DNA from: Thermoplasmata archaeon
GTDB taxonomy: Archaea; Thermoplasmatota; Thermoplasmata; Thermoplasmatales; Thermoplasmataceae
Direction of reading: 5' to 3'
DNA length: 14,232 nucleotides
Assembly (NCBI GenBank): GCA_021797525.1
Contig: JAJZZQ010000030.1
Span: forward strand, 1-14,232
Under the pieces are notes generated by a model. It did no database searches, was not told the DNA's origin, and worked only from the letters and a program-made list of their open reading frames with translations. The translations under genes and the position numbers were made by a program. Shown here piece after piece: positions 1-6,290 of the stretch (its first letter is position 1; every line of letters starts with the position of its first letter).

Positions 1-260
1 TCTGCATATCCCTGGAATGAAAAATTAAGGATCTGCTTAGTGCGGACCAGATCTTCTGATCTGCGTGAGGAAAACCAGAATATGATGTCTGAATCCCATC
101 TCATGGATTCATAGTTCCTGAAATTCAAGAGACCGGAGGGGAGACTCTTCAATGATTTGATGAATGAATCCGTCACAGAGGATGAGACCTCATTCCTGTG
201 CAGATAAAAATTGCTGTTGAAACGGTATGTGATGACCATCGTCTTTATTTCATCATCCAT
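1..260 (-). CDS. Chlorite dismutase/HemQ-like protein, partial (N-terminal 86 residues)
   Basis: An open minus-strand frame runs from ATG at 260 to the left edge with no stop, so only the N-terminal part is present. The start follows an AAGGAG Shine-Dalgarno site on the minus strand (269-274) with 8 nt spacing. The visible sequence has the ferredoxin-like alternation of the chlorite dismutase family: an opening strand around residues 7-14 (TMVITYRF), a helix near 29-39, then a strand pair ending in RWDSDIIFWFSS (54-65), a typical family signature. From memory it resembles the Thermoplasma acidophilum family member. Relatives include coproheme decarboxylase (HemQ) and true chlorite dismutases; the heme-ligating His and distal residues lie in the missing C-terminal half, so function cannot be chosen. 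It is divergent from the tyrosine operon. The family call is moderately confident; a heme-related role is inference. Confidence 0.6.
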   Translation of the reverse strand, partial: MDDEIKTMVITYRFNSNFYLHRNEVSSSVTDSFIKSLKSLPSGLLNFRNYESMRWDSDIIFWFSSRRSEDLVRTKQILNFSFQGYA

Positions 261-471
261 AGAGAAAACTCCTTTATGTGTATCACTTCATCAGATATAT
301 CTTGTTTGAATGACAGATACTTCATACGCCGGTGATCTTAATATTATTATCTTTCTGAATTTAAACACCACTGTTATTATTTGTTCTGTAAGAACATATG
401 CCTGTGGAATGCTAACAATTAACTTATATCGAATTAATAAAATATTTATATTAATTAGATAATACATAGGC
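261..471. promoter_or_regulatory. Divergent AT-rich intergenic region
   Basis: This stretch separates the minus-strand chlorite-dismutase-like gene from the plus-strand tyrosine operon. It holds the Shine-Dalgarno site of the former (269-274, minus) and the TATA box of the latter (445-450). Other AT-rich boxes (ATATAT at 295-300, TTTAAA at 360-365) could serve either strand, but their distances do not single one out. No convincing gene lies here. Confidence 0.6.
439..450 (+). promoter_or_regulatory. TATA box for hpd (leaderless)
   Basis: TTTATA at 445-450 with AT-rich flank from 439. Its centre is 24.5 nt before the hpd ATG, so transcription would begin at or next to the start codon. No Shine-Dalgarno site is visible, which fits a leaderless mRNA. 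Confidence 0.7.
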
Positions 472-1557
472 ATGGATTATGGAGATGTTTTCAATTCTGT
501 TGACGCCGTTGAATATTATGTTGGCTCCGCAAGACAGTGGGCCTATTACCACAGGCATGCACTTGGTTTCGACCTTGTTGGATATGCCGGACCTGAAACG
601 GGTGTCAGGGACAGGGTTTCTTATCTGATGAAACAGGGAAACGTAAAAATGATATTTACCAGCTTCCTCAATTACACTTCACCAATAGCAGATCACGTAA
701 AGTACCACGGAGACGGAGTAAGAGACATATCAATGAAGGTTGACAACCTTGGAGACACTATTGATTTTATAAAACAGAAAGGCGTAGCAAAGTATGACGC
801 GCCAAAGAAGATTAAAACTGACAACGGAACTCTTAATGTGGCCACTCTAAGAAGCTATGGAGAAACCCTGCACACCCTGAATGATTATTCTGAGTATGAG
901 GATAATCTTCCTCCTGGTTTTCAGGAGGTTGGCCAGAAGGGAAAACCATCGGGCCTGAAAAAAATCGACCATATTGTGGGAAATGTTGAGGACAAAATGA
1001 TGGACCCATGGGTCAACTATTACGTAAAAGGACTGGGGTTTGACCAGCTTATTAGCTTCGATGACAAGGATATCAGCACAGAATATTCATCACTTCGTTC
1101 AAAGGTTGTTCACTATGGAAACAGAAGGATAATTTTCCCAATAAATGAACCCGCAATAGGCCTGAAGAAGTCCCAAATACAGGAATATCTGGATTATTAC
1201 AACTCGCCTGGAGTGCAGCATATCGCTATAGAGACCGACAATATAATAAAAACAGTTGAGGACCTCTCCTCGAGAGGTGTGGAATTTCTCAGCACTCCCC
1301 ATGTCTACTATGAGACTATGCCGGAAAGGGTCGGAAAAATAGACGAGAAGCTAGAAGATCTGGAGAGGCTGAACATACTTGTGGACAGAGATGATGATGG
1401 ATATCTGCTTCAGATATTCACAAAACCTGTGGGAGACAGGCCAACGTTTTTCTATGAGATAATTCAGAGAAAGGGTGCCACATCTTTTGGGAAGGGAAAC
1501 TTTAAGGAGCTCTTCAAATCAATAGAATTAGAACAGGCCAAGAGAGGAAACCTTTAA
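472..1557 (+). CDS. hpd: 4-hydroxyphenylpyruvate dioxygenase
   Basis: Fe(II)- and O2-dependent conversion of 4-hydroxyphenylpyruvate to homogentisate, the second step of tyrosine breakdown in the cytoplasm. The 361-residue length is normal for the family. Two vicinal-oxygen-chelate halves are visible: an N-terminal one opening VDAVEYYVGSARQ (10-22) and the catalytic C-terminal one opening KKIDHIVGNVED (163-174). The three iron ligands are placed as expected: H167 (DHIVGNV), H250 (GVQHIAIETDNI) and E329 (FFYEIIQR). The C-terminal hallmark runs from YLLQIFTKP (311-319) through FFYEIIQRKG, GKGNFKELF (340-348) and RGNL. The ATG at 472 is the only sensible start: an in-frame stop lies at 460-462 and a TATA box sits at leaderless distance. 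It is first of three genes; the stop overlaps the next ATG by one base. Hydroxymandelate synthase is a relative, but context makes that unlikely. Confidence 0.96.
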   Translation: MDYGDVFNSVDAVEYYVGSARQWAYYHRHALGFDLVGYAGPETGVRDRVSYLMKQGNVKMIFTSFLNYTSPIADHVKYHGDGVRDISMKVDNLGDTIDFIKQKGVAKYDAPKKIKTDNGTLNVATLRSYGETLHTLNDYSEYEDNLPPGFQEVGQKGKPSGLKKIDHIVGNVEDKMMDPWVNYYVKGLGFDQLISFDDKDISTEYSSLRSKVVHYGNRRIIFPINEPAIGLKKSQIQEYLDYYNSPGVQHIAIETDNIIKTVEDLSSRGVEFLSTPHVYYETMPERVGKIDEKLEDLERLNILVDRDDDGYLLQIFTKPVGDRPTFFYEIIQRKGATSFGKGNFKELFKSIELEQAKRGNL

Positions 1558-2468
1558 TGAAATTATTCAGAGTAGTTACTGACGAAGGACCGAAATGTGC
1601 AGTGGAACATGGAGATGCACTTTACGATATAGGTGCTATCCTGGAGAGTGACCCGCCTGACGGTTCACGCTCTTTTTACGGATGGTTTTCTTCCAATCAA
1701 CAGAAGCTGATCAAAAAGATTGGTGACGGAATTGAACAGGAGGCAGCAATCACACCTAATTCCTATCAGATCCCTGTTCATGGGCTGAACCAGATTAGAG
1801 ACTTCTATGCTTTTGAAACGCATGTCAAGAATTCCAGAGCCCTGAGAAACCAGGAGGTCCCAAAGGAGTGGTACGAGGTCCCAGCTTACTATTACTCAGG
1901 CACATCAGGGGTCATACCCAGCGGACATAACCTGAAATATCCAAGATTTTCAAAGGAACTTGACTATGAGCTAGAGGTTGCTGCAGTAATCGGAAGAGAG
2001 GGCAGAGATATACCAAGGGGTGACGTCTGGAACCATATTTTCGGATTCCTTCTTGTCAGCGACTGGAGTGCAAGAGATCAGCAGAGAAAGGAGATGGCCA
2101 TTGGACTCGGCCCATCCAAATCCAAGGATTTTGCCACAACATTCGGATACAGCCTGACTACAGCCGATGAGATCAAAGCTAAAATAAATTCTGACGGGAA
2201 GATAGTTGAATCTGTTTGGGCATATGTTAATGGGAAGGAATATTCCCGTGGAAATCTTGTGGACATGTACTGGACATTTCAGGATATCATCAGCTGGGCA
2301 TCAACTGACTGCACACTAAAACCGGGCGATGTCATAATGAGCGGAACGGTTGGGAATGGATGTATCCTCGAAAGAAGCAAATCTGGAATGAACTGGCTTA
2401 AGCCAGGAGATACCGTTGAATTCGGGTCAGATTCCATGGGGCGCTTAAAAACAGAAATAGTGGAGTGA
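1557..2468 (+). CDS. fahA: Fumarylacetoacetase-type hydrolase (FAH family)
   Basis: Likely the terminal enzyme of the operon, cleaving fumarylacetoacetate (or maleylacetoacetate) into a C4 acid and acetoacetate. A small N-terminal domain is followed by the FAH beta-roll. Metal ligands by motif: D82 (RDFYAFETHV), E138 and E140 (DYELE) and D169 (VSDWSARD). H89, seven residues after D82, matches the spacing of the catalytic His in mouse FAH, and E272 (CILE) fits the partner glutamate. KDF (190-192 region) and SGTVGNG (262-268) are further family landmarks. At 303 residues it is shorter than animal fumarylacetoacetase (about 420), like many microbial members. The ATG overlaps the hpd stop by one base (TAATG), with GAGAGG about 10 nt upstream, so translation is probably coupled. 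The exact substrate is inferred from its place between hpd and hmgA. Confidence 0.88.
   Translation: MKLFRVVTDEGPKCAVEHGDALYDIGAILESDPPDGSRSFYGWFSSNQQKLIKKIGDGIEQEAAITPNSYQIPVHGLNQIRDFYAFETHVKNSRALRNQEVPKEWYEVPAYYYSGTSGVIPSGHNLKYPRFSKELDYELEVAAVIGREGRDIPRGDVWNHIFGFLLVSDWSARDQQRKEMAIGLGPSKSKDFATTFGYSLTTADEIKAKINSDGKIVESVWAYVNGKEYSRGNLVDMYWTFQDIISWASTDCTLKPGDVIMSGTVGNGCILERSKSGMNWLKPGDTVEFGSDSMGRLKTEIVE
2462..2468 (+). promoter_or_regulatory. Shine-Dalgarno site deciding the hmgA start
   Basis: GGAGTGA overlaps the end of fahA and lies 5 nt before ATG 2474. It favours this ATG over the GTG at 2465, which would sit inside the site itself. Confidence 0.6.
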
Positions 2469-2473
2469 TTGTT

Positions 2474-3619
2474 ATGGTGTATTATGTAAGAAAAGGGAAA
2501 ATTCCTGAATTCAGGCATACCTATGACAGCAGGGACAACATTCTCAAAGAGGAACTGTTTGGGGAAGAGAGCTTTGATGGCCCGTATTCTCTGCTCTATC
2601 ACAGGACAGAACCGACGAGAGTTATATCAGTTAGTGGTGAGAGAAAACCGGAAATCTCAATGGGATTAACGGAGAACAGGCTTCACAGGCACATTAAGGG
2701 ATATGAGCTTAAGCGCTCAGGAAATTTCATCACAGGAAGGGTTGATCTTCTGGTCAACTCCAAGCTCAAGATTGGCATGCTTAAACCGGAACACAGCTCT
2801 GTAAATCTTTACAGAAATGCCTATTATGATGAGATATTTTTCATACATGAAGGTTCTGGGAAAATAACAACTCCATTCGGAAGACTGCGCTTCAGGAAGG
2901 GTGATTATCTCTATATCCCCAAGGGAACCACATACCACATGGAAAACGGGAAATCAGACACTCTGCTGTACGTTCAGAGCAGGGAGCGAGTTTCCATACC
3001 GAAGAGGTACCTAAACATTTACGGGCAGCTGAAGGAGGGCACACCATTCTATTCCAGGGACTTTGTTATTCCTGAATTCACTGAAACAGAGAAACTTGAT
3101 GGGGATTTCAATGTGTATGTAGAATATGACAATGAATTCATTATAGAGAAAAGAGACAGGACGCCATTTGACCTGGCAGGGTGGGACGGATATCTTTATC
3201 CATTTACCATCAACGTCGAGAAAATGGCCCCTATTGTTGGGAAACTGCACCAGCCTCCACCTGTGCATGAGAATTTCAGCGCCTCCTCGTTCATGATAGG
3301 TGCTTTCCTGCCCAGAAAGTTCGACTTTCATCCCAGGTCCATACCAATCTCTTACTACCACAGCAACATAGATACGGATGAGTTTCTGTTCTATTCTTCC
3401 GGGAATTTCATGAGCAGAAAGGGTATATCGCCAGAGTCTATGACTCTGCATATAAGAGGGCTAATTCACGGTCCTCAGCCAGGAGCTGTCGAAAACGCCA
3501 TCGGGAAGGAGTCGACTGACGAGGTTGCAATAATGGTTGAGGCATATGAACCACTGAAACTGACACAATCAGCAGTAAGCATGGATGACCCTGATTATAT
3601 GAAAAGCTGGGTCTCTTAG
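2474..3619 (+). CDS. hmgA: Homogentisate 1,2-dioxygenase
   Basis: Opens the aromatic ring of homogentisate to give maleylacetoacetate, using Fe(II) and O2. Numbered from ATG 2474 the protein has 381 residues. It begins MVYYVRKGKIP, the usual family opening, which together with the GGAGTGA site supports this start over GTG 2465. The bicupin fold is recognisable: GxGxxxTPFGRLRFRKGDYLYIP-like motif in the N-terminal half (about 127-149) and the catalytic region YYHSNIDTDEFLFYSSGNF, where H296 and E303 are iron ligands. The third ligand is H332 in HGPQPG. VHENF (265-269) and FDFHPRSIP are also typical of microbial members. It lies 5 nt after fahA and is the last gene of the operon. It ends flush against the convergent phosphatase gene. 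The YYHSNID type of motif marks the compact microbial form rather than the longer animal one. Confidence 0.93.
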   Translation: MVYYVRKGKIPEFRHTYDSRDNILKEELFGEESFDGPYSLLYHRTEPTRVISVSGERKPEISMGLTENRLHRHIKGYELKRSGNFITGRVDLLVNSKLKIGMLKPEHSSVNLYRNAYYDEIFFIHEGSGKITTPFGRLRFRKGDYLYIPKGTTYHMENGKSDTLLYVQSRERVSIPKRYLNIYGQLKEGTPFYSRDFVIPEFTETEKLDGDFNVYVEYDNEFIIEKRDRTPFDLAGWDGYLYPFTINVEKMAPIVGKLHQPPPVHENFSASSFMIGAFLPRKFDFHPRSIPISYYHSNIDTDEFLFYSSGNFMSRKGISPESMTLHIRGLIHGPQPGAVENAIGKESTDEVAIMVEAYEPLKLTQSAVSMDDPDYMKSWVS

Positions 3620-4192
3620 TCAGGGACCAGCCCTTACAAAACCTCCATTTTCCTTCTTAACTATCAGGTAGGAGCAGTTCTGGAATCTCTCTATAACATC
3701 ATTTCCAAGGATCATGGAATTGACAAATGCCATAACACCACCGTGTGTTACCACCCCCACCTTTTCAGTTCCGGATACGCCGGCAAGGTCTGACAGCCCC
3801 CTCAACACTCTGGCCTTAAATTCTGCAAGTGATTCTGATCCGGGAATATGGTCAAGATCGGCACTCAGTATGCTGGTCAAATGAATCCCGTACTTTTCCA
3901 CTATTCCGTAATAGTCCAGCCCGCTGATGTCGCCGCAACCTCGCTCCCTGAACTCAAATATTTTTCCTCTGTATGGTATGCCTGATGTGCCTGAGATTTC
4001 CTCTGCAGTCTGTATGGCCCTTGTCATATCGCTGCTGTAAAGAGACCCAATTTCAAGTTCTGTTGCATTTCTGCCGAATTCCCGGGCCTGCTCAATTCCA
4101 TGAGAATTTAATGGGACATCGTCTCCACACTGCCAGATCCCCTTAAGGTTGGAATCTGTTTCCCCATGCCGTATGAGAAATACTAGTGCCAT
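3620..4192 (-). CDS. Histidine phosphatase family protein (phosphoglycerate-mutase-like)
   Basis: A 190-residue branch-1 histidine phosphatase. Phosphohistidine signature RHGET at 8-12 (H9 nucleophile), SSDMTRAIQTA (53-63) with phosphate-binding R58, ERGCGDISG (83-91) with acid/base E83, and the second catalytic His in VTHGGVM (H150). The size and the short helical insert suit small-molecule phosphatases (alpha-ribazole phosphatase, cofactor-dependent mutase-like or broad-specificity sugar phosphatases); the sequence does not decide the substrate. The stop is immediately adjacent to the hmgA stop on the other strand, so transcripts from both sides must run into each other. It lies 76 bp downstream of the TenA-like gene on the same strand; a weak TTAATTA (4216-4222) is at leaderless distance, so it may also have its own promoter. 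Confidence 0.85.
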   Translation of the reverse strand: MALVFLIRHGETDSNLKGIWQCGDDVPLNSHGIEQAREFGRNATELEIGSLYSSDMTRAIQTAEEISGTSGIPYRGKIFEFRERGCGDISGLDYYGIVEKYGIHLTSILSADLDHIPGSESLAEFKARVLRGLSDLAGVSGTEKVGVVTHGGVMAFVNSMILGNDVIERFQNCSYLIVKKENGGFVRAGP

Positions 4193-4194
4193 TC

Positions 4195-4200
4195 AAAAAA
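4195..4200 (-). terminator. T-run downstream of the TenA-like gene
   Basis: Six T on the minus strand just before the phosphatase start codon, about 70 nt after the TenA-like stop. Archaeal RNA polymerase commonly stops at such runs. It is short, so read-through into the phosphatase is possible. Confidence 0.3.
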
Positions 4201-4268
4201 GTAATAAGAAAATGGTTAATTAGATATTCCATAAAATTAAGGAATTATCTATGGGATTCAACTGAAAA

Positions 4269-4964
4269 TTATTGGTCTGCGAGCCCAAGCCAGAACTTTT
4301 CTTCAAGGTCAAGTATGCCTTTGGCCCCTTTCATGAAACTGTCCCTTGCTACTGGATCATCCTTGTGGGTACCCAGTATATTCTCCATTGCCTCCTCATG
4401 GTGTTCCTCAAGTTCCCTGTGAAAAGTAAAATACCTGATGTCTGCGCCAGCGTATTCCGGATGCTTTTCCTTCCACACCTTGAAACCTGCAAGTATCTTG
4501 TCCCACATTGGTATTGCCATGTTTTCGAGCCCGAATTCTGCACCAAGAGCTTCAAAATGGTCTCCGGAGAAATATGTCCTCATTCCATCCAGCCAGCCCT
4601 TGGTTGTTCTGAGTTGCTGCCTTTTTACCATTGCAACCGGATCTATGTTCAGGCTTCTCAGGTATTGTCTGTACAGCAGCTCATGCCTCTTGTTGGGATC
4701 ATCATCACCCAACTCTGAAACCAGTATAGTTGTGAGGTTCCTTGCATCATCCTCATCCGGTGTGTTTACCAGGAGGGTTGAAAGAATGCTCGGCCACTCC
4801 CGTGTAAAATGAAAGAACTCAATAGAAAATCTCTTGAACTCATCTTCTGAAATGTCCCCTTTTGCAAATCTGTTTATGAAATCGTTATTTGTTGCATTGT
4901 GTGCTTTCACAAAGTTATATGTCTTCTTATAAAAATCCCCATCTTCGTATGTTTTCTGTTCCAT
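4269..4964 (-). CDS. TenA/PqqC-like heme-oxygenase-fold protein, putative di-metal oxygenase (CADD-like)
   Basis: A 231-residue all-helical protein of the heme-oxygenase-like fold, often annotated as a TenA-family or iron-containing redox enzyme. The arrangement fits the di-iron branch typified by Chlamydia CADD. E84 in SELGDDDPNKRHELL with H94, E147 in EFGLENMAIPMW, and a last helix FHRELEEHHEEAM containing H182, position 186 and H189, match the E...H...E...HxxxDxxH ligand pattern. Position 186 is Glu where relatives usually have Asp. CADD supplies p-aminobenzoate from its own Tyr and Lys residues; other branch members oxidise lipids or amino acids. The start is ATG 4964 with TTTATA 24.5 nt upstream on the minus strand. 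Thiaminase TenA is less likely because it uses a Cys nucleophile that I do not see (no Cys at all in the protein). The fold call is firm; the reaction is unknown. Confidence 0.75.
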   Translation of the reverse strand: MEQKTYEDGDFYKKTYNFVKAHNATNNDFINRFAKGDISEDEFKRFSIEFFHFTREWPSILSTLLVNTPDEDDARNLTTILVSELGDDDPNKRHELLYRQYLRSLNIDPVAMVKRQQLRTTKGWLDGMRTYFSGDHFEALGAEFGLENMAIPMWDKILAGFKVWKEKHPEYAGADIRYFTFHRELEEHHEEAMENILGTHKDDPVARDSFMKGAKGILDLEEKFWLGLADQ

Positions 4965-4984
4965 GCTATAGTATTACAAATCAG

Positions 4985-4996
4985 TTATAAATATTT
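4985..4996 (-). promoter_or_regulatory. TATA box for the TenA-like gene (leaderless)
   Basis: Minus-strand AAATATTTATAA; its TTTATA core (4986-4991) is centred 24.5 nt before ATG 4964. This is the same spacing as at hpd. Confidence 0.65.
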
Positions 4997-5062
4997 GATC
5001 CAATTATGACTGCGAAAATATCAGAACAGCAAAATACAATAACAGACAGATAAAAACAAAAG

Positions 5063-5068
5063 TAATAT
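5063..5068 (+). promoter_or_regulatory. Weak TATA-like box for the unknown gene at 5092
   Basis: TAATAT centred 26.5 nt before ATG 5092. It is weak in sequence, but the position matches the other leaderless promoters here and argues for ATG 5092 over GTG 5074. Confidence 0.35.
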
Positions 5069-5091
5069 TCCATGTGAGCCATGTTGAACGA

Positions 5092-5436
5092 ATGAGATTG
5101 CAGGAGGGAGATTACTTTGATCTGGTTTACTATCTTTCCGGCATGTTTGCGGTGAAACGAATGAGAGATATCCCGATGGATATATTCCAGATCCATTACA
5201 TTGGTTCGGAGATGATAACCCATCCGGGAAAAGATGAGACATATTACACTGAAGATTTCCCTGGAAAGGGGATGCAGGATCAGGTTAAATGTATCGATCT
5301 TGATGTGGAATGCCCATCCAGGAATGAAAGATTCCATGTTAAAATCAACTGGGACTATACAGATATAGAGCCAGACACAGTAACTGGAAAGGATTTTATG
5401 GATTTCCTGGACAGGTCAACATTTAGATATTTTTAG
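5092..5436 (+). CDS. Hypothetical acidic protein, 114 residues
   Basis: I do not recognise this protein. It is soluble-looking and acid-rich with many aromatic residues. It has an amphipathic opening around GDYFDLVYYLSG, a middle section rich in charged strands, two cysteines in VKCIDLDVECPS, and an aromatic C-terminus ending FRYF. There is no signal peptide or membrane helix. ATG 5092 is chosen because a TATA-like box lies at leaderless distance; GTG 5074 is an in-frame alternative that would add six residues. It precedes the FAH-family gene by 13 bp on the same strand and is divergent from the TenA-like gene, so it may act in the same pathway as the hydrolase. That is inference from position only. 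Confidence 0.6.
   Translation: MRLQEGDYFDLVYYLSGMFAVKRMRDIPMDIFQIHYIGSEMITHPGKDETYYTEDFPGKGMQDQVKCIDLDVECPSRNERFHVKINWDYTDIEPDTVTGKDFMDFLDRSTFRYF
5422..5427 (+). promoter_or_regulatory. Possible internal TATA box for the second FAH gene
   Basis: TTTAGA, in the last codons of the preceding gene, is centred 25.5 nt before ATG 5450. The ATG has no Shine-Dalgarno site (the 13-nt gap is C-rich), which makes an internal leaderless promoter plausible. Confidence 0.3.
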
Positions 5437-5449
5437 CCCATCCCTCAAC

Positions 5450-6283
5450 ATGAATATTTTCACTCTTGATTTTGGAAATGGCCAGGAGGTTTGCCTGGGA
5501 AAAGGGAAAACCATTTACCAGTTTGTTGACCGCGAAAAACGTCCTAAGGACGCCGTGGATCTGATAATGAATTACAGAAGTTATCTGGAACAGGATCTTG
5601 CAGAGATCCCACGAAAATACTCTTATTGCCCTCCGATAACTCCTCAGCAGATGTTCCTTCCTGCCAGGAACTTCAGGTCTCATTCTGAGGAGTCAGGAAC
5701 CCAGCCTCCAGAGAACCCATACTTCTTCATGAAGACCCAGAACGCACTTGTTCCCCATCATGGAAATGCCATACTGCCTAGAGGCGTTACCAGGCTAGAC
5801 TACGAAGGCGAAATAGGCATTATCATTGGAAAACGTGGAAAATACATCAAGCCGGAAGACGCTGGAGATTACATTTTCGGTTACACTGTGCTGGACGATA
5901 TCAGCATCAGGGACTTTCAGACACAGAGCCAGAAAGGTTATGGAATGGACTGGGTACTAGGGAAGAATGGGGATGGCTGCATGCCCATAGGTCCCCATAT
6001 TGTTCCCAAAGAAGATGCTGGTGATTTTAAATTCACAATTGAAACTTTTGTTGATGATAAGATGAAGCAGCATGGTTCAACGGAAGATATGATATTCTCT
6101 CCTGAGCAACTAATAGCGAGATTATCCCAGACAATTACACTCCGGGAAGGAGATCTCATCAGTACAGGGACTCCTGCTGGAGTGGCCGAATATTCATCAA
6201 AGGAGTACCTTAAGCCAGGAGACAATATTGAGATCAGCGTTAAAGGAATAGGCACTCTGAAGCATTCCATAGTTGCAGACTAG
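5450..6283 (+). CDS. FAH-superfamily hydrolase (2-keto-diacid/acylpyruvate type)
   Basis: A 277-residue enzyme of the fumarylacetoacetate hydrolase superfamily, of the acylpyruvase/fumarylpyruvate hydrolase/2-hydroxyhepta-2,4-diene-1,7-dioate isomerase kind. Family signatures: ARNFRSHSEE (72-81) with the lid H78, YFFMKTQNALV (91-101) with K95, metal ligands E119 and E121 in RLDYEGEIGIIIGK, D150 in LDDISIRDFQ, and TGTPAGVAE (239-247). The C-terminal LKPGDNIEISVKGIGTL is the standard closing strand pair. It differs clearly from the operon's fahA: it lacks the DFYAFETH motif and has the compact C-terminal core. Likely reactions are hydrolysis of an acylpyruvate or decarboxylation of oxaloacetate-like acids; the sequence cannot choose. 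It lies 13 bp after a small unknown gene and 7 bp before the ATPase gene, so cotranscription is likely. Confidence 0.85.
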   Translation: MNIFTLDFGNGQEVCLGKGKTIYQFVDREKRPKDAVDLIMNYRSYLEQDLAEIPRKYSYCPPITPQQMFLPARNFRSHSEESGTQPPENPYFFMKTQNALVPHHGNAILPRGVTRLDYEGEIGIIIGKRGKYIKPEDAGDYIFGYTVLDDISIRDFQTQSQKGYGMDWVLGKNGDGCMPIGPHIVPKEDAGDFKFTIETFVDDKMKQHGSTEDMIFSPEQLIARLSQTITLREGDLISTGTPAGVAEYSSKEYLKPGDNIEISVKGIGTLKHSIVAD

Positions 6284-6290
6284 TAATTAG

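Noticed and set aside
291..473. 60-codon minus-strand frame in the 261-471 intergenic region
   Set aside because: The product is an Ile/Tyr/Leu-rich translation of AT-rich promoter DNA. It covers the hpd TATA box and has no ribosome-binding site.
1264..1278. Short inverted repeat (CCTCT...AGAGG) in hpd
   Set aside because: It is a 5-bp stem inside a conserved coding region, expected by chance.
3011..3451. 146-codon minus-strand frame inside hmgA
   Set aside because: It is the antisense shadow of a clearly conserved dioxygenase; the composition (many Trp, His, Arg) is not natural and no start signal is present.
4272..4812. Plus-strand frames opposite the TenA-like gene
   Set aside because: They lie antisense to a protein with recognised ligand motifs. 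Their products are Ser/Cys-rich and have no start signals.
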